64,000 bases of DNA from CBDFGE01 sp965247055 (lineage in GTDB: Bacteria > Chloroflexota > Dehalococcoidia > Lucifugimonadales > JAGWBF01): positions 62,001 through 126,000 of the forward strand of contig CBDFGE010000002.1 of assembly GCA_965247055.1 (NCBI GenBank), written 5' to 3'. The number at the start of each line of letters is the position of its first letter. The first letter of the stretch is position 1. Below the pieces are notes generated by a model, which worked only from the letters and a program-made list of their open reading frames with translations, did not search any database and was not told the origin of the DNA. A program made the position numbers and the translations under genes. Of the stretch, positions 50,490 to 59,205 are shown one piece after another.

Positions 50490-52549
50490 TACTCCCCCAC
50501 CACGTTCCCGGCGTCCAACAGCTCCAGGAACTCCTGCTCGTTCAGCACCCAGGTCCCCAGCCGCGCCGCGGCCTCTAGCTTGGAACCGGGGTCGGCCCCT
50601 GCCACCAGGTAGTCGGTCTTACGGGTCACGTTGGAAGCGGCCGAGCCGCCCAACTCCTTGATTCTGGCCTCGGCACGGGACCGGCTCATAGACGACAGGG
50701 TCCCTGTAAGGGTAATGCTGAGACCCCGCAGGGGCAACTCCCTCCCTTCCGGGGCCTCCTCACCACCTTGTTCCCCTTCCCGGGAGAGGCTCACACCGGC
50801 AGCCCGCAACTTATCGATAACCCGGTGGTTGTCCTCCGCTCGAAAGTAGGCGACGATGCTCGCTGCGATCTTCGGCCCTATTCCCGGAACGGAGGTCAGC
50901 TCCTCCTGGTCCGCCCGGGCCAAACGGTCGATGCTTGGGTAGTGGTGCGCCAGCAAGTCGGCCATCTCCGAACCAACATGAAACACTCCGAGGGCGAATA
51001 TCACTCGCGCCAGGGGCTGGCCCTTGCTCGCTTGAATGTTCTGTATAATCTTGGCCGCCAGCTTTTCACCCATACGGTCCAGGCCCAGGAGCTGCTCCTC
51101 ACTTAGGCTATAAAGGTCGGCCACATCCGTAGCGAGGCCGGCGTCGATGAGGACCCGGCACCACTGTTCGCCGAGGCCGTCTATCTCCATCGCTCCCTTG
51201 CTCACGAAATGTTTCAGCAGCTCGAAGAACTGGGCGGGACAGCTGGTATTGGGGCACCGGTGCATCGCCTCGGCCTCCGGCTTCGTAACAGCGGCACCGC
51301 ACACGGGGCACTTCTCAGGCATCCGGAAGACCTTCTCCTCACCGGTACGCCGCGCGGTAACAGGACCCACCACCTGGGGTATCACCTCTCCGGCCCTCTC
51401 CACCACAACCCAGTCTCCCACACGAATATCCTTGCGGTGGATGTCCTCCGCGTTGTGAAGGGTGGCCACCTTGACGGTGGCCCCGCCGACGTTAACGGGC
51501 TCCAGCACGGCGTAGGGATTCAGGCTACCGGTGCGGCCCACGTTGATGCCGATATGCAGGAGCCGGGTTAGGGCCTGCTCGGCGGGGAACTTGTAGGCGA
51601 GCGCCCAGCGGGGCTCCCGGCCCACATAGCCCAGCATGTCCTGGTACTCAAAGGGGTTCACCTTCACCACCAGACCGTCGGTCTGATAAGCCAGATCGTG
51701 GCGGTCCTCCAGCCAGAGGCGATAAAGGTCCTCCACTTCGTCCAGGGTGTGACAGAGGGTGTTATGGGGATTGGTCCTGAAGCCCATCTCGTGGAGCCGT
51801 TGTAGGGTATCCCAGTGGTTGTTGGGCATGGCACCCTGGATGCCGGCGGTGCCGTCCTCGCTGTGTCCCAGCCCGTAGACGAAGATGCCCAGGTTCCGGG
51901 ACGCCGTCACGCGGGGGTCCAGCTGTCGGACGGAGCCGGCACCCGAGTTCCTCGGATTGGCGAAAGGGGGCTCCCCCTGGGCCTCTCGCTGCCGGTTGAG
52001 CTCCTGAAAGCTTCCCTTGGGCATGTACACCTCTCCCCTCACCTCCAGCACCCTGGGACCCGGGCACAGCAGGGCGAGGGGAACGGTCTTTACGGTGCGC
52101 AGGTTCTGGGTCACGTCCTCACCCCGGTAGCCATCGCCTCTCGTGGCACCCCGCACCAGTCGCCCTTCCTCGTAGGTGAGGGATACGGCCAGGCCATCTA
52201 CCTTCAGCTCACACACCATCTCGAAGTCGGCACCCTCCAGGCGCTCCTTCACCCTGCGATGCCACGCCTGTAGCTCCTCGAAACTGAAGGCATTGGCCAG
52301 GCTCAGCATGGGGAACACGTGCGGCACCTGGGCGAACCCCTCGGCCGGGGCCGCTCCCACCCGCTGGGTGGGTGACTCGGGAGTAACGAGCTCGGGGTGT
52401 TCCTCTTCCAACTCCTTCAGGGCCCTCAGGAGCCGGTCGTACTCGGTGTCGCCGACGACCGGGTCGTCCAGAACGTAGTAGCGGTAATTATGGTACCCTA
52501 TCTCCCCCCTTAGCCGCTCCACCCTGTCTCTGAGCGCCACATCCGCCAT
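50489..52549 (-). CDS. ligA: NAD-dependent DNA ligase
   Basis: This ligase of about 686 residues has the Ia domain (EIGYHNYRYYVLDDPVVGDTEYD), the adenylated lysine in ELKVDGLAVSLTY and an OB-fold. The Cys4 zinc finger is CPVCG...CPNTSCPAQ. HhH repeats and a C-terminal BRCT domain (LRGLSITLTGTLSSMSR, KTDYLVAGADPGSKLEAA) follow. ATG at 52549 begins MADVALRDRVERLRGEIGYH, as in homologues; the frame runs open to 52642. It leads the operon ligA-unknown-pth. Confidence 0.96.
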   Translation of the reverse strand: MADVALRDRVERLRGEIGYHNYRYYVLDDPVVGDTEYDRLLRALKELEEEHPELVTPESPTQRVGAAPAEGFAQVPHVFPMLSLANAFSFEELQAWHRRVKERLEGADFEMVCELKVDGLAVSLTYEEGRLVRGATRGDGYRGEDVTQNLRTVKTVPLALLCPGPRVLEVRGEVYMPKGSFQELNRQREAQGEPPFANPRNSGAGSVRQLDPRVTASRNLGIFVYGLGHSEDGTAGIQGAMPNNHWDTLQRLHEMGFRTNPHNTLCHTLDEVEDLYRLWLEDRHDLAYQTDGLVVKVNPFEYQDMLGYVGREPRWALAYKFPAEQALTRLLHIGINVGRTGSLNPYAVLEPVNVGGATVKVATLHNAEDIHRKDIRVGDWVVVERAGEVIPQVVGPVTARRTGEEKVFRMPEKCPVCGAAVTKPEAEAMHRCPNTSCPAQFFELLKHFVSKGAMEIDGLGEQWCRVLIDAGLATDVADLYSLSEEQLLGLDRMGEKLAAKIIQNIQASKGQPLARVIFALGVFHVGSEMADLLAHHYPSIDRLARADQEELTSVPGIGPKIAASIVAYFRAEDNHRVIDKLRAAGVSLSREGEQGGEEAPEGRELPLRGLSITLTGTLSSMSRSRAEARIKELGGSAASNVTRKTDYLVAGADPGSKLEAAARLGTWVLNEQEFLELLDAGNVVGE

Positions 52550-52714
52550 AGGCCTGGCACGTCCTTGGCTTACCCCATTTCGGCCAGCGGGTCTCGTATA
52601 CCGGCGGGCCGGGTTCCCGGCCGGGGCAAGAAGAAGCTCCATCTAGTATAATATCACTCCGGCACCCAACTGTAAGGCATCCACAACTCAATCGATGCCG
52701 GGAGCGGTACCACG

Positions 52715-53854
52715 TTGAGCACCGAAAGCGATCCCAAGGACCACGCCCTGGACTTTCTGGAGGGGCTTGCAAGATGCCCGGCCACCCCGTTCATGGAAGG
52801 CGCTGTGGCCCGCTACATCGAAAGCCGGCTGCGAACCCTGTCTATTTCGGTGCGGCGGGACCGTTACGGGAACCTGATCGCCCACCTGGCCGGCCCACCC
52901 GGCGGCCGCGGGGTGCCACCCATAGCCTTCGTGGCCCACATGGACCATCCAGGGTTCGAGGCGTTGAGCCTCGAAGGGGACATGGTGACCGCACGGGCCC
53001 TTGGCGGGGTACCCCAGGCCTGTTTCTCCGAGGGCGTCCCGGTCCGAATACTGCTGCCCGGCGGAGAGGGGATCGAGACGGAGACGGAGGGCGCCATCGG
53101 CCCCCAGGAGGAACGGACTGTGTCTCTCCGCCTGAGACGGGGACTCCCCCAGGTCGAGTTTCCCCGGCCTGTTGTCTTTGACCTCCCCGACTTCCGGCTC
53201 GATGGAGAGCTGGTCCACATGCGGGCGCTGGACGACTTGGCGGGCTGCGCCAGCATCCTGGCTGCCCTCCGGGTCCTGGGCTCCGACGGCACCGAAGGCG
53301 AGGTGTACGGCGTGTTCACCCGGGCGGAAGAGGTGGGGCTGATAGGGGCCCGGCTCTTGGCCCAGGAAGGGGCCCTTCCCCCAGATACAGTGGTGGTGTC
53401 CCTGGAAGCTAGCCGCACGCTCCCGGGCGCGGAGATAGGCCAGGGTCCGGTGATACGGGTGGGAGACGCCACATTTACCTTCGACGCCGAGGCCGAGGGA
53501 GCCCTGATAAAGGCCCGGGAGGAGCTGGCGGAGCGCCGGCCCGAATTCAGGGCGCAACGCCAGCTAATGAGCGGCGGCACTTGCGAGGCGAGCGCCTTCA
53601 GGTACTACGGATACCGCACTACTGGGATCGCCTTCCCCCTGGGAAACTACCACAACGCCACCCCCGAGGGGGGAGTGGGCGCCGAGTACATACACCGGGA
53701 TGATTTCCTGGCGGGGGTGGAGCTGGTGGTCCAGTCAGCCCGCAGCGTCGGCCGGCGGCGCGAGTCCCGCCCCTGGGTCCGCATGAGAGACATGCCCCAG
53801 GAGTACCGCCAGCGGCTGTCCGAGACCGCAACGACCCCTCAGGCCGGCCTTTAG
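52715..53854 (+). CDS. M42/M20-type metallopeptidase (aminopeptidase-like)
   Basis: This 379-residue protein has the co-catalytic zinc ligands in FVAHMDHPGFEA and RALDDLAGCASILAAL, the catalytic Glu pair in TRAEEVGLIGARLL and a final SGGTCEASAFRYYGY histidine/serine region with NYHNATP. The layout suits the M42 glutamyl aminopeptidase/endoglucanase M group, though the insert domain is small. TTG at 52715 is the start. A TATAAT lies at 52647-52652 upstream without a clear -35. Confidence 0.83.
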   Translation: MSTESDPKDHALDFLEGLARCPATPFMEGAVARYIESRLRTLSISVRRDRYGNLIAHLAGPPGGRGVPPIAFVAHMDHPGFEALSLEGDMVTARALGGVPQACFSEGVPVRILLPGGEGIETETEGAIGPQEERTVSLRLRRGLPQVEFPRPVVFDLPDFRLDGELVHMRALDDLAGCASILAALRVLGSDGTEGEVYGVFTRAEEVGLIGARLLAQEGALPPDTVVVSLEASRTLPGAEIGQGPVIRVGDATFTFDAEAEGALIKAREELAERRPEFRAQRQLMSGGTCEASAFRYYGYRTTGIAFPLGNYHNATPEGGVGAEYIHRDDFLAGVELVVQSARSVGRRRESRPWVRMRDMPQEYRQRLSETATTPQAGL

Positions 53855-53904
53855 CCCCGCGCTTCCCCAGCCCCCGAGGAGGCGCCGCTAGCCCGGCCTC
53901 CGCC

Positions 53905-55086
53905 CTAGCACTGGCCGGTACTTGTCAGACCGCCTCGCTGCCATACCACGGCACCATCCTTGACCGTGAGGTAGGTATCCAGCCGTAGGCCGCCCTCGAC
54001 GCTGTGGCCGTACATGTCGTGCCACACGAACCGCCCCTCCATTAGGTCGAAGACGGCCGCGTCTCCCGCCATGCTCGGTGCTAGCGATCCGATCTCGTCA
54101 CCCAGGCCCACCACCCCGGCCGGCCGCACGGTACTGGCCGCCACTGCCTGCTCCAGGGGGATCCCCATGGCGTGGAACTTGCTCACCAGGTCGTTCTGGC
54201 GGTACACCACCCTGTCCGGCGGTGGGATGTGGATGTCGGTGCTGATGGTGGTGGGGAAGAAGCCCTGGTCCAGTGCGGCCCTGGCCACCTCCACGTCACA
54301 GTGAACGCCGGCGTGGGCAACGTCCATCACCACACCCCTCTCTGCGGCGGCCTTCACCTCCGGTCTGACAGCGCCCTTTCGGTCCAGAATGCCCTCGTAG
54401 TGGCCGTTGAATATGTGGGTCGCGATGTCCCCCGGCCCCAGCACCTCCAGGATGTCGGGCAGGGGTATGGGCGTGCGGCTGATGTGCACCATGAGCTTTA
54501 CCGCCGCCTTGTCCGCCGCCTCGCGGGCCCGCCTCAACGCTTCGTGGGCATCCCAGTGGGAGACCGCGTCCACCATCATCCGCACCTTGACACCCACCAA
54601 GAGCCCCGGGTTCCCTCGGATGGTGTCCGCCGTGCGGTCCGGGTCCGCGGACCTGATGTCCTGAAGCTCGCCTCCCACGGCGCGGTTCAGGACCTGGCCG
54701 GAGGCCCCTATATTGAGGAAAGCCAGAAGGCGCGTCCTCTTGGACGGAAAGACGTAGTCCCGCATCGCCATGTAGTTGGCCCAGCCCGCGCTCCCCGCGT
54801 CCACCCCTGTAGTCACCCCTGCCGGAAGGCATACCTCGTCCGCGTCGGTGTCCGAGGTGGTGCCACCATGATAAAAGTGGCCGTGGATATCGACAAACCC
54901 GGGGGTCACCAGCTTGCCGGCCACGTCCATCACCCGAGACGCCAGGCTGGGGTCTAGGCGCTCGGCCACGGCGGCGACCCTGCCGTCCTTGAAAGCCACG
55001 TCCCTCCGGTCGTGGATGCCCTGGCCGGGGTCCATCAGAGTGCCGCCCTTGAGCACCAGATCGTAGGTAGACTGCCCTGACGACAT
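53905..55086 (-). CDS. Amidohydrolase/deacetylase metallohydrolase
   Basis: The 393-residue protein starts with the small beta domain (TYDLVLKGGTLMDPGQGIHDRRDVAFKDGRVAAV) and has the metal motif PGFVDIHGHFYHGG, then GVTTGVDAGSAGW, a MVHIS strand histidine, THIFNGHYEG and TTISTDIHIPPP with the final Asp. This matches the dihydroorotase-like amidohydrolase/deacetylase group (COG3964). The substrate is uncertain; N-acyl-amino-acid derivatives are typical. ATG at 55086 follows GGAGGAGGCGC. A stem-loop lies in its leader. Confidence 0.87.
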   Translation of the reverse strand: MSSGQSTYDLVLKGGTLMDPGQGIHDRRDVAFKDGRVAAVAERLDPSLASRVMDVAGKLVTPGFVDIHGHFYHGGTTSDTDADEVCLPAGVTTGVDAGSAGWANYMAMRDYVFPSKRTRLLAFLNIGASGQVLNRAVGGELQDIRSADPDRTADTIRGNPGLLVGVKVRMMVDAVSHWDAHEALRRAREAADKAAVKLMVHISRTPIPLPDILEVLGPGDIATHIFNGHYEGILDRKGAVRPEVKAAAERGVVMDVAHAGVHCDVEVARAALDQGFFPTTISTDIHIPPPDRVVYRQNDLVSKFHAMGIPLEQAVAASTVRPAGVVGLGDEIGSLAPSMAGDAAVFDLMEGRFVWHDMYGHSVEGGLRLDTYLTVKDGAVVWQRGGLTSTGQC

Positions 55087-55105
55087 ACGCGCCTCCTCCG
55101 CCAGA

Positions 55106-55127
55106 GGCCCGGGATCAATCTCGGGCC
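55106..55127 (-). other. Stem-loop in the amidohydrolase leader
   Basis: GGCCCGGGA and TCTCGGGCC form a 9-pair stem (one wobble pair on one strand) with a TCAA loop, about 20 bases before the amidohydrolase start codon. It might affect translation; there is no T-run. Confidence 0.35.
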
Positions 55128-55234
55128 AGTGTTATCTCCACCGAGGGGTATCCGACGCGCCCATTTTACCACGAAGGCTACACCGTCACGACGGCGGGTG
55201 ACAGAGGGGCACACCGGCCTCTCCGGTCGCGGGA

Positions 55235-55243
55235 TGGTATACT
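55235..55243 (+). promoter_or_regulatory. Extended -10 promoter of the PPOX-type gene
   Basis: TGG-TATACT is an extended -10 element (TGnTATAxT). No good -35 is present. It would start a transcript about 55 bases before the ATG at 55306. Confidence 0.5.
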
Positions 55244-55305
55244 TACCCAGCTAGGGCGGGAAGGCACCTGCCGTACGTCACCACCATCCCACATAGAGGT
55301 AGCCC

Positions 55306-55725
55306 ATGACTTTTGACGAGATCGTCCCGTTCCTGGAACGCAACCACAATGCGGTAGCGGTCACCTTCCGGAAGGGCGGCGCGGCCCAGGCGAGTGTCGT
55401 CACCTGCGGGCATTACCGCGGCGGCGTCGCCTTCACCACCACCAGGGACCGGGCCAAGCTGGCGAACTTGAGGCGAGACCCGAGGTGCACCATGCTGGTA
55501 TCCAGCCCCGACTGGTCGGCATACGCCGTGGTCGAAGGGACCGCGGATATCCACTGGTCTGACCGGACGCCCCCCGAGGAGCTCGGGAACATCCTGCGAG
55601 AAGTGTACCGTGCGTGCGCGGGGCGTGAGTACCCCGACTGGGAGGACTACGACAGAGCCATGGTCGAGCAGGGTAGGGCCGCCATCGTCGTGAGGCCGCA
55701 CCATATCTACGGGGCAGGGATATAG
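55306..55725 (+). CDS. PPOX-class F420-dependent or FMN-binding protein
   Basis: This 139-residue split-barrel protein has FLERNHNAVAVTFRKGG, VVTCGHYRGGVAFTTTRDRAKLANLRRDPRCTMLV, the AYAVVEGTA strand and a final RAAIVVRPHHIYG. This is the pyridoxamine-5'-phosphate-oxidase-like fold in its F420-dependent class, which includes quinone and biliverdin reductases. The substrate is unknown. The F420 genes elsewhere in the window fit this reading. It is a single-gene unit. Confidence 0.83.
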   Translation: MTFDEIVPFLERNHNAVAVTFRKGGAAQASVVTCGHYRGGVAFTTTRDRAKLANLRRDPRCTMLVSSPDWSAYAVVEGTADIHWSDRTPPEELGNILREVYRACAGREYPDWEDYDRAMVEQGRAAIVVRPHHIYGAGI

Positions 55726-55862
55726 CCAGCCGGGCTGGCTCCGGCATCAACGGACATTGAGTGCCCCTATCGGCTGGGGTAGATTATGTACCAACCTAGC
55801 CTCAGCAGTATCTTCCGTTGCCCACGTCCTTGGCCGCTGGCTGTAGGACGTCCGCCGCCCCT

Positions 55863-57158
55863 CTACTCCAGCCGGCGCACCTGCCGGAAGGTGACCAGGA
55901 AGTAGAGGGACAGCGCTAGGCTCCCCGAGGCAACCGCCGTGAGCGCTGCAGAGGCGGTGTAAAGCTCCATGAACAGCGCTATCAGGAAGATGGCCAGCGG
56001 GCTTACCCCGTGGAGCATCATGTGAATGCTGGTAACCCTCCCCCGCAGCGTGTCGGGGGCCATCTCCTGTACCAGGGTCATGTTGCTCACAATGAAGTTG
56101 GTCTGAGCGAAGCCCAAGAGGACCATCATCGCTAAAGCGAGAAGGATCCAGCTCGACTGGGCCAGGACCAGGATAGCGGCGGAGCCCAGCACCAGGGCGA
56201 AGAGCCCCGTCCTTCCCTTCCTGAGCACGAAGCCCAGGGAGGCTATCAGCACGGTGGACACGAACCCACCCACGCCCTGGGCGGCCAGCAGGTACCCGCC
56301 GACGTCGGCGCCACTGTTCAGTACCTCGCCCGTGTAGGCAGGCAGAAGGGCGGGCACGGACATGAAGACCAGGTTCAGGATCAGGCTCAGGATGATGAGG
56401 TGGAGTATGATCGGGTTTTCCTTCCATATGTACCTGAGGCCCCCCTTCAGATTGGCCAGCACCGAAGTGCCAAGAGAGGTGGACGCCTCCCGGTAAGGCA
56501 CCCTCATGGGAATCAGGAACAAGGCCATGGCCACGTAGGCCCCACCCTCCACGAAGAAATTGTACTTGATGCCGACCGTCGTGATTAGCGTCCCCCCAAT
56601 CATGGCCGCTATAAGCCGGTTGGCCGTAACGGTCATGGCGTAGAGGGCGAAGGCGTTGCCCATGTCCTTGGCCGGCACTGTGTTGGCTATGAGGGCCTGG
56701 AGGGCGGGCATCAGGAAGGCAAAGCACACGGCGGAGACGGCCGCATATGCGAAGGCGTGCCACACCTCGACTCTTCCGGACGCCACCAGGAAAGCGAAGA
56801 AGATGGCCACTGTCGCAAGGAGGAGCTGGACCGCGATGACCGCCTTGCGCCGGTCCACCCGGTCCACCATCACCCCCGCCCACGGGCCTATGACCAGCGT
56901 GGGCAGCGCCCTCACCGCAGCCACCATGCCCGACAGGAGGACAGAGCCGCGTCCCGTCTCGGGGTCTATGGTGATGTTCCAAACCAACCAGCCCAGGCTC
57001 AGAAACTGGAGCCACAGGGCCATGTTGCTGAAGATCGTGCCCGCCCACAGCAGGCGGTAGTCCCGATGCGTCAGGGACGAGAAGGTCTGTACGCGGGAAA
57101 GCCACGTTCTGGGCCCGGTCTCTGCCGGGTTGCTAACTCCGGTTGTCTCATCCGCCAT
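55863..57158 (-). CDS. MFS transporter (MFS_3/EntS-like)
   Basis: This protein of about 431 residues has some 12 hydrophobic segments and the MFS loop motif GVMVDRVDRRKAVI after helix 2. LTHRDYRLLWAGTIFSNMALWLQ is typical of MFS_3 exporters. A second loop, VLRKGRTGLFALVLG, follows helix 8. The substrate is unknown; drug, siderophore or metabolite efflux is usual. ATG at 57158 starts MADETTG; the frame is open to 57221. It follows the flavodoxin gene by about 110 bases in the same direction. Confidence 0.88.
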   Translation of the reverse strand: MADETTGVSNPAETGPRTWLSRVQTFSSLTHRDYRLLWAGTIFSNMALWLQFLSLGWLVWNITIDPETGRGSVLLSGMVAAVRALPTLVIGPWAGVMVDRVDRRKAVIAVQLLLATVAIFFAFLVASGRVEVWHAFAYAAVSAVCFAFLMPALQALIANTVPAKDMGNAFALYAMTVTANRLIAAMIGGTLITTVGIKYNFFVEGGAYVAMALFLIPMRVPYREASTSLGTSVLANLKGGLRYIWKENPIILHLIILSLILNLVFMSVPALLPAYTGEVLNSGADVGGYLLAAQGVGGFVSTVLIASLGFVLRKGRTGLFALVLGSAAILVLAQSSWILLALAMMVLLGFAQTNFIVSNMTLVQEMAPDTLRGRVTSIHMMLHGVSPLAIFLIALFMELYTASAALTAVASGSLALSLYFLVTFRQVRRLE

Positions 57159-57267
57159 GTCCCGAGAGCTTCCCGCCTCGCCGCACTGGAGATAGGTCCA
57201 CTCATTTTTGCGCCGGACCATCCCTTCCTGTCAAGGGATATTGGGAGATGGAGAGTATCACTCGCGA

Positions 57268-57825
57268 CTATGGGGCTACCCGGTTTCGAGGCCCTCCGCC
57301 TCCATCGCCCAAGCGGGATGTAAGCCGCGCCACCCTGGCACCCAGCTTCCGGGCCTGCTCCAAGTCCTGGGGAGAGACCTCTCCGGCGGATGTGGCGCCG
57401 TAGTAGGAGCCGGACACCCGCATGTCCTCGCTCCAGGGTAGGCCCACGATGACCATGCCGCAGGCCAACATCCAGTGAATGAGGCTGAGCAGGGTAAACT
57501 CGAGCCCCGAATGGCGCCCACGGCCGGTGGAGAAGGCCGCGCCAATCTTGCCCTCCAGCAGCCCTTCCTCCCAGAGGTCGCCCTGGTCGTCGAGCCACAG
57601 CTTCAGGGAGCCCGTGACGCCGCTCCAGTTGGGTGACCCGATGATCACGGCGTCGGCGGCAAGGAGGTCTTCCCGGGCAGCGTCCTCCACCCTTTCGGAC
57701 TTGGGGAGTACCCCGTCGACCGTGGATACCCCCTCCGCCACCGCCAGGGCCAGAGGCTCAATTTGAGGGCCGCGCCCGTCGTAGACAATCAGGACGGACC
57801 GGCTAGTAGTATTCAAATTCCGCAT
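57268..57825 (-). CDS. Flavodoxin/NAD(P)H:FMN reductase-like protein
   Basis: The 185-residue product begins MRNLNTTSRSVLIVYDGRGP and has the WrbA-like AADAVIIGSPNWSGVTGSLKLWLDD and KIGAAFSTGRGRHSG segments with GSYYGATSAGE later. These form the FMN site of the flavodoxin fold. ATG at 57825 lies 23 bases inside the end of the upstream cupredoxin gene, so the two overlap and are probably co-transcribed. A redox partnership with the cupredoxin is possible but inferred. Confidence 0.82.
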   Translation of the reverse strand: MRNLNTTSRSVLIVYDGRGPQIEPLALAVAEGVSTVDGVLPKSERVEDAAREDLLAADAVIIGSPNWSGVTGSLKLWLDDQGDLWEEGLLEGKIGAAFSTGRGRHSGLEFTLLSLIHWMLACGMVIVGLPWSEDMRVSGSYYGATSAGEVSPQDLEQARKLGARVARLTSRLGDGGGGPRNRVAP

Positions 57826-58312
57826 CGGGCTCAGCAGCCGGCTCGTCTCCTGCCGGTGCCTTGGGCGAAGCCGCGGCCTGCCCCGCCAGGTTCTCCACCA
57901 CAGTGACGGTCGCCCGCATCGTAGAGGGATGAAACCTGCAAAAATAGGGGAACGTTCCGGCCTGGCCGAGGGTATGGCTGAAGGTAGCGTCCGCGCCCAG
58001 GGTACCGCTATCCCAGATCTCGCCCGCATCCGCGTCCCCCGGGCTGCCGGAAGTGGTGGAATGGGAAACGCTGGCCCGGCGCACCCAGGTGACCGCCGTG
58101 CCCACCTGCACGGTCAGGTCCTCCAGCGCAAAGCTTCGTACCTCCGATGTGACGGCGGGAGACGCCGCCTTTGGAGTTTCCGTCGGCCCGGCCAAAGTTG
58201 TGCGGGTGGGGGTCGAGGTCACGGTGGGCACATCCGCCTCCCCGCATGCGGCCGCCACCAGCCCAACGGTAAGGACCGTTAACCCTAGAAGCAACCTGAA
58301 CAATGCCGCCAC
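57803..58312 (-). CDS. Cupredoxin (plastocyanin-like) lipoprotein 1
   Basis: This 169-residue protein has a lipoprotein signal with lipobox LVAAAC, a Thr-rich linker (about 25-55) and a cupredoxin domain. Copper ligands are the His in ASVSHSTTSG and the Cys, His and Met in YFCRFHPSTM. The spacing is CxxHxxxM, one residue longer than the CxxHxxM of the two sister genes. A charged Ala-Pro-rich tail follows. Periplasmic-side electron transfer or copper binding is likely. The end overlaps the flavodoxin gene. Confidence 0.85.
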   Translation of the reverse strand: MAALFRLLLGLTVLTVGLVAAACGEADVPTVTSTPTRTTLAGPTETPKAASPAVTSEVRSFALEDLTVQVGTAVTWVRRASVSHSTTSGSPGDADAGEIWDSGTLGADATFSHTLGQAGTFPYFCRFHPSTMRATVTVVENLAGQAAASPKAPAGDEPAAEPDAEFEYY

Positions 58313-58362
58313 CTCCTACGATATAGTCCGCCCTGGTCCTGCCCTGGCGCAAGCGTTCCCGG

Positions 58363-59043
58363 TCATTCCGTCACGGTAACCTTGCCCCGCATTGACTTGT
58401 GTATGTTACAGAAGTAAAGGAGTTCGCCAGGCGCAGTAAGCGTCTGGCTGAAGGACTCCCCAACCCTGAGAAAGCCGCTGTCCCACGTGCCTGACGGCTC
58501 GGTGGGCGTGCCCGATGTGGTGGTATGCCCTATGCCGGTGACGGTCCACACCACCGTATCGCCGACTCTAACGGTAACGTCGTTGGGGGAGAAGGCGAAG
58601 CCGCCGGTGATCTCGACGTCGTGGGTCCCAGGGAGGCGAGCCGGCGCATGAGTTGGGGCGGCGGTCGGATTGGGGGTAGGCTCCGGTGTTGGGCTAGGAA
58701 CGGGAGTAGGCGGCGGAGGTCGTGTCGGCGTGGGCTCCGCAGGGGGGCTAACCGGCGTCCCCGGAGTGGTTGTCGCGGCCACTGTCGCCGTCGGCGCGGG
58801 GGTGGCGGTCGCCCCCTCTGGTGGCGGCGGCAGGGTAGCGGTGGAACTGGCCCCCGACACCAACGTGGGGGTTGCCGACGCAACCTGTGCCCTGGGGCTC
58901 AGGGCGACGGGCGTCGCCTGTATCGTCGAGGTGGGAGCGACGGTGGCCGTCGGGCTTGGGACTGGCGTCGCCGTGGCCGCCTCTCCGCATGCGGCCCCCA
59001 GCAGGCCCACCCACACCACCATAGCCACGAGCCCTGTTTTCAT
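58363..59043 (-). CDS. Cupredoxin (plastocyanin-like) lipoprotein 2
   Basis: The 226-residue product has a lipobox (LLGAAC), a long Thr-Pro-Ala linker (about 22-140), and a C-terminal cupredoxin domain: DVEITGGFAFSPNDVTVRVGDTVVWTVTGIGHTTTSG, then YFCNIHKSMRGKVTV. The His and the C-H-M set (CxxHxxM) make a complete type 1 copper site. It is the middle of three tandem paralogues and lies 50 bases from the next. Confidence 0.87.
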   Translation of the reverse strand: MKTGLVAMVVWVGLLGAACGEAATATPVPSPTATVAPTSTIQATPVALSPRAQVASATPTLVSGASSTATLPPPPEGATATPAPTATVAATTTPGTPVSPPAEPTPTRPPPPTPVPSPTPEPTPNPTAAPTHAPARLPGTHDVEITGGFAFSPNDVTVRVGDTVVWTVTGIGHTTTSGTPTEPSGTWDSGFLRVGESFSQTLTAPGELLYFCNIHKSMRGKVTVTE

Positions 59044-59205
59044 CCGCTCATACTCCCCGCATTTTGCCTGGTCAACCTGACGAGAATTCGTCCCCGCTGG
59101 ATCGCAACGACCGGGAACAATTGTAAAGGACTCTGCTCACCGATTCCACCAATGGCAAGTCATCTCCCGGGAAATTTCCCAAATCGGCGGCCTCCCCTGG
59201 ACCCG

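Noticed and set aside
55747..57105. A 452-codon minus-strand frame over the MFS transporter
   Set aside because: It lies in a different frame of the same strand as a clear MFS protein and lacks hydrophobic segments or motifs.
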